Positions 57,655 to 64,000 of a stretch of 64,000 nt of DNA are shown here, piece after piece; the stretch's first letter is position 1, and each line of letters starts with the position of its first letter. Below the pieces are notes generated by a model. That model was not told the DNA's origin. It saw only the letters and a list, made by a program, of their open reading frames with translations, and searched no databases. The stretch comes from Maricaulis parjimensis (GTDB taxonomy: Bacteria > Pseudomonadota > Alphaproteobacteria > Caulobacterales > Maricaulaceae): contig NZ_JADOTT010000003.1 of the NCBI RefSeq assembly GCF_016817355.1, forward strand, positions 287,001 through 351,000. Reading direction: 5' to 3'. Made by a program: the position numbers and the translations under genes.

Positions 57655-58740
57655 TCAGGTCCGGGGCGTGAAGCTTTCTACCAGGCCGGTTGTCTGCCGC
57701 CCGGACGCCTGCAGCGCGCCGCCGATGGAATAGATGGTGTTATCGATCGCCACCCCGCCCAAACCATGGCGCGGGCTCCGCATGTCCGGTCCGGCGCTCC
57801 AGCTGTCGCTCTGCGGATCATAGACCCAGCAATTCGGGTAGACCCCGCCGCCATCATCAAACCATTCCCCGCCAAAAGCGTAGATCTTGCCGCCCGACAC
57901 GGCCGCCGCCAGCCCCCCCTGAGCCTGTGGCATCGGTGCCAGGCTCTGCCAGCTGTCGCTCGCCGGATCATAGGCTTCGTGATGGGCCTGGTTGCCATCG
58001 GCGACGGTGCGTCCGGCCACGACATGAAAACGCCCGTCCAGCACCACACCCGCCGCTGAATTGCGCGGATTGGGATTGGGCGCAGCGGTGTGCCAGCTAT
58101 CGGCCCCGGCATCATAGACGAAATGCGCGCCGCTGTCGGTGTGATCGGTCCATTGGGCATTGGCTTCACCCGCTGGCTGCCGGCCCGTGGCGACATGGAT
58201 CATCCCGTCCAGCGAAACGGCACAAGTCTCCGCAAAGGGTTCCGGCAGGGGCGCCATTTCGGTCCAGCTGTCAGCGTCCGGATCATAGCGCGTATTTGTC
58301 GCCAGCATGCCCCAAATCCCGCCCTCGACGGCATGGAAGCCCCCAATGGCATACACAGCCCCGGCATGGCCGACGAGATTGGGATGGTGACGCGGCTCGG
58401 GAAGGGAGGAGCGGGCACCCCATGCGAAGTCGCAGATCATGTAGGGTATGCCGCCCGCCGCAATCTCCGCGCCCTGATCATGGACCGTTCGCATGACGTG
58501 GAGGGCATCGCTGATACTGTCCACATCATCACCGTTTGCGGCTTGAAGACCGCCGGCGACATAGATCCGACCATCCAGAACTGCGGGATAGATTTCCTGT
58601 ATTTTCACCGGAAGGTTCGTTCGTGCACGCCAGCCATCGGTCGGCGGGACGGTGCACCGCCTCATCGCCATCACCGGATTCGTCCCGACAAGGGCGGCTC
58701 CGGCGCCCAGAAGCGCGCTGCGACGTGAAATCCTGATCAT
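57655..58740 (-). CDS. Tat-exported Kelch-repeat beta-propeller protein
   Basis: A 361-residue protein with a twin-arginine signal (MIRISRRSALLGAGAALVG) and about six Kelch repeats. The repeats are visible as recurring YVAGG, YAIGGFHAVEG, HVATGR, HVVAGR, YAFGGEW and YSIGGAL strands, each followed by a DPxADSW-type turn (YDPDADSWTEMAPLP, YDPASDSWQSLAPMP, YDPQSDSWSAGPDM). Periplasmic, probably a binding or scaffold propeller, or an oxidase-like fold. A likely client of the TatABC translocase encoded near 16 kb. GGGGAGACCGGA precedes the ATG at 58740. Confidence 0.82.
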   Translation of the reverse strand: MIRISRRSALLGAGAALVGTNPVMAMRRCTVPPTDGWRARTNLPVKIQEIYPAVLDGRIYVAGGLQAANGDDVDSISDALHVMRTVHDQGAEIAAGGIPYMICDFAWGARSSLPEPRHHPNLVGHAGAVYAIGGFHAVEGGIWGMLATNTRYDPDADSWTEMAPLPEPFAETCAVSLDGMIHVATGRQPAGEANAQWTDHTDSGAHFVYDAGADSWHTAAPNPNPRNSAAGVVLDGRFHVVAGRTVADGNQAHHEAYDPASDSWQSLAPMPQAQGGLAAAVSGGKIYAFGGEWFDDGGGVYPNCWVYDPQSDSWSAGPDMRSPRHGLGGVAIDNTIYSIGGALQASGRQTTGLVESFTPRT

Positions 58741-58906
58741 TCCGGTCTCCCCGACCTGTCGTTCTGTCCCAATGATTACAGCAAGATAATCCTGTCCGGA
58801 CAGGTTTTTTCTCGCTTCGGGACGCCAGTTTTGTTCCAATCAGCGTCGGAAACACGCCAGCTGGACCCCGGGTCCTGTTGGCCCGGCAAGAGAGTAGTAT
58901 CACCGG

Positions 58907-59557
58907 ATGACACGCCGCGAAAAACAATCTGAATCGCTCGAGATCCGCCTCGGATATTCTGCCAAGCAGGCCTTCATGGAGGCTTGCCGCGAAAAGGGGC
59001 TGACCGCCAGCGAAGTGGTGCGCGATTTCGTGGAGGCCTATCCGGTGGCGCCTCAGGCCGGGCGGGGACCCCGTATCCTCAACAAGATTACGGAGTTTCC
59101 GATGAGTCTCGCTGCTTCCACGCTTTTGATGTTTTCCCTCGGTGCCAGCGCCCTGCTGACAGTCCAGCCTGCCACAGCGGATGTGCATGATCCCGAAACC
59201 AGTTTCGCGTCCATTGACCGGGACGGCGATGGTGCGTTCAACCTGATCGACCTCTATCACGAGGCCGGTTTGACCGAAGATGGCCGGCTCGGGCCGGAAC
59301 TGCGCGCCGAAGCGGTGGGCTCCATGCAGGACGCCCTGGCCGAATTCGGCCCGCGCTTCCAGGAGGAATTCCTGAGCCCTGAATATGTCGAATCCATCAT
59401 CGCCGAGGCCGAGGAAAGCGCCCGGGACTCCGTGGCGGAAGCCTTCGACGACATCGACACGGATGGCGATGGCCGGGTGGAATGGGCCGAATTCCTGACG
59501 GCTTGGAATTATGACCGGCCGGGCGGCCGCCAGATGACGGCCTCAGACGAGGGCTGA
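58907..59557 (+). CDS. RHH-like domain + membrane/signal segment + EF-hand protein
   Basis: Full frame 216 residues. Residues 6-45 (SLEIRLGYSAKQAFMEACRE, then KGLTASEVVRDFVEAY) resemble a ribbon-helix-helix DNA-binding domain. A hydrophobic segment follows (about 66-90). The C-terminal part carries two canonical EF-hand loops, DRDGDGAFNLID (about 104) and DTDGDGRVEWAE (about 184). An internal in-frame ATG at 59103 with ACGGAG in front starts MSLAASTLLMFSLGASALL, a good signal peptide cleaved near ATA. The gene could therefore make a membrane-tethered calcium-sensing regulator, a secreted EF-hand protein, or both. It is divergent from the Kelch gene. Confidence 0.62.
   Translation: MTRREKQSESLEIRLGYSAKQAFMEACREKGLTASEVVRDFVEAYPVAPQAGRGPRILNKITEFPMSLAASTLLMFSLGASALLTVQPATADVHDPETSFASIDRDGDGAFNLIDLYHEAGLTEDGRLGPELRAEAVGSMQDALAEFGPRFQEEFLSPEYVESIIAEAEESARDSVAEAFDDIDTDGDGRVEWAEFLTAWNYDRPGGRQMTASDEG
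59103..59557 (+). CDS. Alternative short product: secreted EF-hand protein
   Basis: Internal start of the same frame, 151 residues. Signal peptide MSLAASTLLMFSLGASALLT with a cleavage site after ATA, then the two EF-hand calcium loops. ACGGAG lies six bases before the ATG. Listed separately because sequence alone cannot decide whether this or the longer form, or both, is made. Confidence 0.4.
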
Positions 59558-59568
59558 CCGGGACCAGG

Positions 59569-60846
59569 CTATTCTGCCGGGCAGTTGCCGCCGGTGATCC
59601 GCTCCACTTCGGCCGGGTCACCGTCGGTCTCGGCCGGGTCCAGGCCCAGCGCACAGGCGATGATCCCGTAGACATTCACATTCTCGAACGCCTCCGGGCG
59701 GGTGCCTTGCGGGAAGACCGGGCCGGCACCAATGAAGGTGGCACCCATTTGTTCGGCCCGATTGTCGAACCCGTGCTGGCCATGCAGCGATGAGAGATAG
59801 GGGCTGGACAGATTGGCGTCGGACCGGGAGATCAGCCATTCCGGGTCGGCCAGGATGAACAGGTCCGGCCCGCGCGTGGCGTGGTCGAAATGCCAATGAT
59901 CCGGATACTCATCGGGCCGATAAACCGAGAGATGCGGGTGCGCGTCCTGCAGTTCGGCATAGGCCCGGTCTACAGCCTCCGCATCGCCATAGGCCATCAG
60001 GAAGGGTTCCAGGCCCGCACCGTACTGGCCGGCAAATTCCTCGACGAACAGGCCGTCCAGCTCTGAATAATTGTCGATCAGGATCACGCGCTCGGTACCG
60101 ACAGGCGCCATGCCGTGGTCGGAGACGACAATGATATTGGTCCGCTCCAGCAGGCCGCGCTCTTCCAGACCGGCAATCATCTGGCCGACCAGCGCATCGA
60201 CGCGGGCGACGGCTTCGCCTTCACCCGGCATGAAGGGGCCGGAGCGGTGGATCACCGTGTCGACATGGTCAAAATACACGGCCGCAAATCGCGGCTGTTC
60301 CTCGGCCGGCGCATCGAACCAGGACAGAACCTCGGCGACCCGGTCTTCATAGGGCATGTCATGCTGATAGGGGTGCCAGACAGAGGCATAATCACCATCG
60401 AACGGTGCTTCGGAGCCCAGCCAGAACATGATGTGGCTGCGCACATCCTGGCGTTCGGCGGTGATCCAGATCGGCTCGCCCTGCCACCAGAACGGATCCT
60501 GCGGGCTGCCTTCCCGGGTGGAGAACATGCGCTCGGCTTCCGCGTCCCAAGGGGAGTTGGAGACCATGCCATGGTGTTCCGGGTAGAGGCCGGTCGCCAG
60601 GGAATAGAAATTCACGAACGTCTTTGACGGCATTACCGGATGCATGCGCGTCGGCCGGACGCCTCGGGCTGCCAGCGCTTGCAGGTTCGGGGCGTCCCAG
60701 CGGTCGATCGCGTCATAGCGCAGCCCGTCCAGCCCGATCATCAGAACGATACTCTCCTCTGTCTCGCTCCGCGGCGCTTGGGTCGGCAGGTGCGAACAAG
60801 CGGCCAAAAGGAGGGCGAGACAGGCAGGCAGGACACGGCGGATCAT
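59569..60846 (-). CDS. Lipoprotein alkaline phosphatase-superfamily phosphodiesterase
   Basis: A 425-residue protein of the type I phosphodiesterase/nucleotide pyrophosphatase family. The lipoprotein signal ends in LLLAAC (about residue 17). Metal and nucleophile motifs are VLMIGLDGLRYDAI, PVMPSKTFVNFYSLATGLYP (nucleophile Thr), YFDHVDTVIHRSGP, and VVSDHGMAPVG. Likely periplasmic cleavage of nucleotide or lipid phosphodiesters. GGGGAAAACC precedes the ATG at 60846; an in-frame TTG five codons earlier is less likely. Confidence 0.85.
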   Translation of the reverse strand: MIRRVLPACLALLLAACSHLPTQAPRSETEESIVLMIGLDGLRYDAIDRWDAPNLQALAARGVRPTRMHPVMPSKTFVNFYSLATGLYPEHHGMVSNSPWDAEAERMFSTREGSPQDPFWWQGEPIWITAERQDVRSHIMFWLGSEAPFDGDYASVWHPYQHDMPYEDRVAEVLSWFDAPAEEQPRFAAVYFDHVDTVIHRSGPFMPGEGEAVARVDALVGQMIAGLEERGLLERTNIIVVSDHGMAPVGTERVILIDNYSELDGLFVEEFAGQYGAGLEPFLMAYGDAEAVDRAYAELQDAHPHLSVYRPDEYPDHWHFDHATRGPDLFILADPEWLISRSDANLSSPYLSSLHGQHGFDNRAEQMGATFIGAGPVFPQGTRPEAFENVNVYGIIACALGLDPAETDGDPAEVERITGGNCPAE

Positions 60847-60861
60847 GGTTTTCCCCAACAA

Positions 60862-61113
60862 GGATCAATCGGGTTTTCGTGTAAGCGCTGGAGATGACGA
60901 ATGAAAGACAGGACCCGTCATTTTCTGCGTTCTGCCCAACCGCCCCCGCCGTTTGCGCGCCTTGCCCCTGATTGTTAAGACTTGGCGACAGGCCTGCCGC
61001 CTGATTCACGCCCGGAATCCGTCTCGACGGAAACGGGTTGGAAGGGGCGGCGTTTTTCGTGGCGTTTGCATGCGTTCGTGTGCCGCCCGGAAACCAGAGA
61101 AAAGAGGACCGCC
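60862..61113. other. Gene-free interval upstream of gyrA
   Basis: About 250 bases between the divergent phosphodiesterase and gyrA genes. I see no tRNA, no clear promoter match and no SOS box here. It presumably holds both promoters. Confidence 0.5.
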
Positions 61114-63945
61114 TTGAGCGATCAAGATGACGACCTGAACCCGGCCGGCGGCGATTCCGGACTGCCCGACGGTATCGGAAATATTGCCATCGAAGACGAG
61201 ATGCGTTCGTCCTATCTGGACTATGCGATGAGCGTGATCGTCTCGCGCGCCATTCCCGATGCGCGCGATGGTCTCAAGCCGGTGCACCGCCGCATCCTCT
61301 ATACGATGCATGAGAACGGTCAGACGCACGAAAAAGCCTATCGCAAATGTGCCACCGCCGTTGGTGACGTCATGGGCCGCTATCACCCGCACGGTGACCA
61401 GGCCGTCTATGACGCCTTGGTCCGCCTGGCCCAGTCCTGGTCCATGCGCGTGCCGCTGATCGACGGCCAGGGCAATTTCGGCTCGATCGATGGCGATCCG
61501 CCTGCCGCTTATCGTTACACCGAAGCCCGGATGGAAAAGGTCGCCCAGTCGCTGCTCGCCGATATCGACAAGGACACGGTCAATTTCGTCGACAACTATT
61601 CCGCCGAACGCCAGGAACCGGTCGTCCTGCCGGCGCGCTATCCCAACCTTCTGGTCAATGGTGCCAACGGCATCGCCGTCGGCATGGCGACGAACATCCC
61701 GCCGCACAATCTCGGCGAGGTAATCGACGGCACGCTGGCTCTGATGGACAATCCGGCGCTCACCGATGCCGAGCTGCTGGAATACCTGCCGGGTCCGGAC
61801 TTCCCGACCGGCGGCCTGCTCTTGGGCCGTTCCGGCGCTCGTGACGCGGTCGCCACTGGCCGTGGCTCCATTGTGATGCGCTCGCGCACCACGATCGAGG
61901 AAGTGCGCAATGGCCGCCAGGCCATCATCGTCCACGAGATTCCCTACCAGGTGAACAAGGCCTCGATGATCGAGAAGATCGCCGACCTGGTCCGCGACAA
62001 GAAGATCGAAGGCATTGCCGACCTGCGCGACGAATCCGACCGCAATGGCCTGCGCGTCGTTATCGAGCTCAAGCGCGATGCCAATGCCGATGTCATCCTC
62101 AACCAGCTCTATCGCTGGTCGCCGATGCAGACGAGCTTTGGCGCCAACATGCTCTCGCTGGTGGGGGGGCGTCCGCAGCTTCTCGGCGCACTGGACATTC
62201 TCAAGGAATTCCTGCGCTTCCGTGAGGAAGTTGTCGCGCGCCGCGCCAAGTTCGAGCTGAACAAGGCCCGCGACCGGGCCCATGTCATCATCGGTCTGGC
62301 CCTCGCTGTCGCCAATATCGACGAGGTCATCGCCCTGATCCGCCGTGCACCGAACCCGGCTGCCGCGCGTGAAGAACTGATGTCCCGTGACTGGCCGGCG
62401 GCCGATGTGGCACCGCTGGTGGAACTCGTCGCCGACCCGCGCTCTGTCCTGCGCGATGGCAATGTCCTGCGCCTCACCGAGGAACAGGCCCGCGCCATCC
62501 TGGAACTGCGCCTCAACCGCCTGACGGGTCTGGGTCGTGAAGAGCTCGGCAATGAGGCCGCGACACTGGCTGAACAGATCGAGGATCTGCTCGACATCCT
62601 GCGTTCGCGCCAGCGCGTGCTCGACATCATCCGGTCCGAACTGGCCGAGGTGAAAGAGAATTACGCGACGCCGCGCCGGTCCGAATTCATCGATGCCGGC
62701 TTCGACTTTGAGGATGAGGATCTCATTCCGCGCGAAGAGATGGTCGTGACCGTCACCCATGGCGGCTATGCCAAGCGCACGGCCCTGTCCGACTACCGGG
62801 CCCAGCGCCGTGGCGGCAAGGGCCGTTCGGGCATGTCGATGAAGGAAGAGGATTTCGTTTCCACCCTCTTCGTCGCCTCGACCCACGCCCCGCTGCTCTT
62901 CTTCTCCAATCGCGGCATGGTCTACAAGACCAAGACCTGGCGTCTGCCGCTGGGCGCGCCGAATACGCGCGGCAAGGCGCTCGTCAACATGCTCCCGCTG
63001 GAGCAGGGCGAGACCATTACCTCCATCATGGCACTGCCGGAAGATGAGAGCGTGTGGGCGGAAATGGACGTCATGTTCGCCACCAATAAGGGCACGGTCC
63101 GCCGCAACAAGCTGTCTGATTTTGTCCAGGTGAACCGCAACGGCAAGATCGCCATGAAGCTGGAGGGCGAGGACGACCAGATCGTCAATGTCGCCCTGTG
63201 TACCGAGAATGACGATGTCTTCCTGGTGTCCGAGACCGGCCGGGCAATCCGCTTCCGGGTCTCCGATGTGCGCGTCTTCGCCGGCCGCAATTCGGTGGGT
63301 GTGCGGGGTATCCGCATGGGTGAGGACAACAAGGTCATCTCCATGACCATCCTGCGCCATGTCGATATCGAGCCGTCCGAAGCGACCGCCTATCTCAAGC
63401 ATGCCGCCGCTGTTCGAGCTGCCGCGACAGGTGAAGAGGAAGAGGCCGTCACGGCGGATGCAGATGATGAGGCCATTGAAGATGCCGCTCTGTCGCCTGA
63501 CCGTATCGCGGAACTGGGTGGGGCTGAGGAGTTCCTGCTCGTCGTCGGCAATGACGGCTTCGGCAAACGCTCTTCGGCCTATGGCTTCCGCGTCATGAAC
63601 CGCGGTGGCCAGGGCGTCTGGGCCCATGACCACAAGCGTGGCACGACCCTGTCGGCCAGCTTCCCGGTCGATGACACGGACCAGATCATGGCCGTGACCG
63701 ATGGCGGGCAGCTGATCCGCTTCCCGGTCGACACGGTGCGCATCGCCTCGCGCGGTTCGCGCGGCGTCCGCCTGATCCGCCTCAATGAGAGTGAAAATGT
63801 CGTCGCTGTGGTCCGCATCCAGGATGCGCAGGATGATGACGAGGACGCTCTGGAAGAGGGTGAAGCCGGTCCGGTCGAGGGTGAGGGCGGCGAGCCGCCG
63901 GCCACGCCGGAACCCGGCTCTGACGGCGAGACTCCGGAGAGCTGA
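61114..63945 (+). CDS. gyrA: DNA gyrase subunit A
   Basis: Cuts and religates DNA during supercoiling, 943 residues from the chosen start. The N-terminal breakage-reunion domain contains [20 protein letters not shown], the quinolone region [14 protein letters not shown] (residues 91-104) and catalytic Tyr135 in AYRYTEARM. The GyrA box QRRGGKG near residue 565 separates GyrA from ParC. Six C-terminal pinwheel blades follow, with an acidic Ala/Glu-rich insertion (about residues 770-795) and an acidic tail. Initiation is probably TTG at 61114, with AGAGGA eight bases upstream; no ATG precedes the domain at a sensible place. The residue equivalent to E. coli Ser83 is Gln. Confidence 0.96.
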   Translation: MSDQDDDLNPAGGDSGLPDGIGNIAIEDEMRSSYLDYAMSVIVSRAIPDARDGLKPVHRRILYTMHENGQTHEKAYRKCATAVGDVMGRYHPHGDQAVYDALVRLAQSWSMRVPLIDGQGNFGSIDGDPPAAYRYTEARMEKVAQSLLADIDKDTVNFVDNYSAERQEPVVLPARYPNLLVNGANGIAVGMATNIPPHNLGEVIDGTLALMDNPALTDAELLEYLPGPDFPTGGLLLGRSGARDAVATGRGSIVMRSRTTIEEVRNGRQAIIVHEIPYQVNKASMIEKIADLVRDKKIEGIADLRDESDRNGLRVVIELKRDANADVILNQLYRWSPMQTSFGANMLSLVGGRPQLLGALDILKEFLRFREEVVARRAKFELNKARDRAHVIIGLALAVANIDEVIALIRRAPNPAAAREELMSRDWPAADVAPLVELVADPRSVLRDGNVLRLTEEQARAILELRLNRLTGLGREELGNEAATLAEQIEDLLDILRSRQRVLDIIRSELAEVKENYATPRRSEFIDAGFDFEDEDLIPREEMVVTVTHGGYAKRTALSDYRAQRRGGKGRSGMSMKEEDFVSTLFVASTHAPLLFFSNRGMVYKTKTWRLPLGAPNTRGKALVNMLPLEQGETITSIMALPEDESVWAEMDVMFATNKGTVRRNKLSDFVQVNRNGKIAMKLEGEDDQIVNVALCTENDDVFLVSETGRAIRFRVSDVRVFAGRNSVGVRGIRMGEDNKVISMTILRHVDIEPSEATAYLKHAAAVRAAATGEEEEAVTADADDEAIEDAALSPDRIAELGGAEEFLLVVGNDGFGKRSSAYGFRVMNRGGQGVWAHDHKRGTTLSASFPVDDTDQIMAVTDGGQLIRFPVDTVRIASRGSRGVRLIRLNESENVVAVVRIQDAQDDDEDALEEGEAGPVEGEGGEPPATPEPGSDGETPES

Positions 63946-63957
63946 GACACAGAATGA

Positions 63958-63983
63958 TCTCCCGGGGTTTTGATCCCGGGAGA
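63958..63983. terminator. Stem-loop after gyrA
   Basis: TCTCCCGGG at 63958-63966 and CCCGGGAGA at 63975-63983 form a 9-bp stem around an 8-base T-containing loop, 13 bases after the gyrA stop. No T run follows, so terminator strength is uncertain. Confidence 0.4.
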
Positions 63984-64000
63984 CAATCCCGCTACAAGCG

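Noticed and set aside
61006-63633. 875-codon open frame on the minus strand opposite gyrA
   Set aside because: Composition is typical of an antisense shadow, and gyrA is certain on the plus strand.

Overview
The window is a GC-rich, densely packed chromosomal stretch with about 57 protein genes on both strands. It has no tRNA or rRNA gene, CRISPR array, transposase or prophage gene that I can see. Gene order and protein content point to an alphaproteobacterium. The diagnostic blocks are erpA-dgt-SPOR-nagZ-scpA-scpB-tatABC-serS, surE-pcm-M23 lipoprotein-yajC-secD-secF, and a squalene-synthase-like gene near trmFO. The LexA-type direct repeat GAAC-N7-GAAC in front of ssb is also alphaproteobacterial. 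The mix of secreted peptidases, RTX/cadherin-like protein, EF-hand protein and MnmH/SelD fits a marine, stalked-bacterium-like lineage (Caulobacterales/Maricaulales, Maricaulis-like); that placement is inference.

Layout. 0-3.4 kb: a Baeyer-Villiger monooxygenase, a short-chain dehydrogenase and an alpha/beta hydrolase in one operon, a plausible ketone-to-ester-to-acid pathway. 3.4-5.5 kb: divergent mnmH and selD, the tRNA 2-selenouridine pathway. 5.6-6.8 kb: two small secreted-protein genes behind a promoter with GTAAA-N5-TTTAC palindromes. 7-10.6 kb: xthA, a small membrane protein, an M1-like peptidase, a nitroreductase and a DUF1428 protein. 10.6-18.7 kb: the conserved housekeeping block from erpA to serS, lacking argS at its usual place. 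18.8-26.1 kb: a degenerate-EAL protein and a 1913-residue RTX/cadherin-like repeat protein, apparently inserted between serS and surE. 26.2-32.3 kb: surE, pcm, an unknown small gene, an LysM/M23 lipoprotein, yajC, secD and secF. 32.5-37.6 kb: a serine hydrolase, sodB, an NDUFAF6-like protein, an SDR and trmFO. 37.7-43.6 kb: secreted proteins with TPR-like and TonB-C-like regions (one with an apparent frameshift in a T6 run), around an M48 peptidase and a DUF898 protein. 43.7-47.8 kb: four tandem, apparently related polytopic membrane proteins, the last a CPBP protease. 47.8-53.4 kb: uvrA and ssb, separated by an AT-richer two-gene insert. 53.4-60.8 kb: an SMP-30-like protein behind a perfect 22-bp inverted repeat, an epimerase-DoxX fusion, a DUF2269 protein, an EEP nuclease/phosphatase, a Tat-exported Kelch protein, an RHH-TM-EF-hand protein and a lipoprotein phosphodiesterase. 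61.1-63.9 kb: gyrA.

The best candidates for something undescribed are the AT-rich two-gene insert between uvrA and ssb (large protein with a possible HicA-like C-terminus plus a 67-residue zinc-ribbon protein), the gene that joins a ribbon-helix-helix-like segment to a membrane/signal segment and two EF-hands with two good start codons, and the tandem membrane-protein array. No database search was possible; family names come from recognising motifs in the translations.
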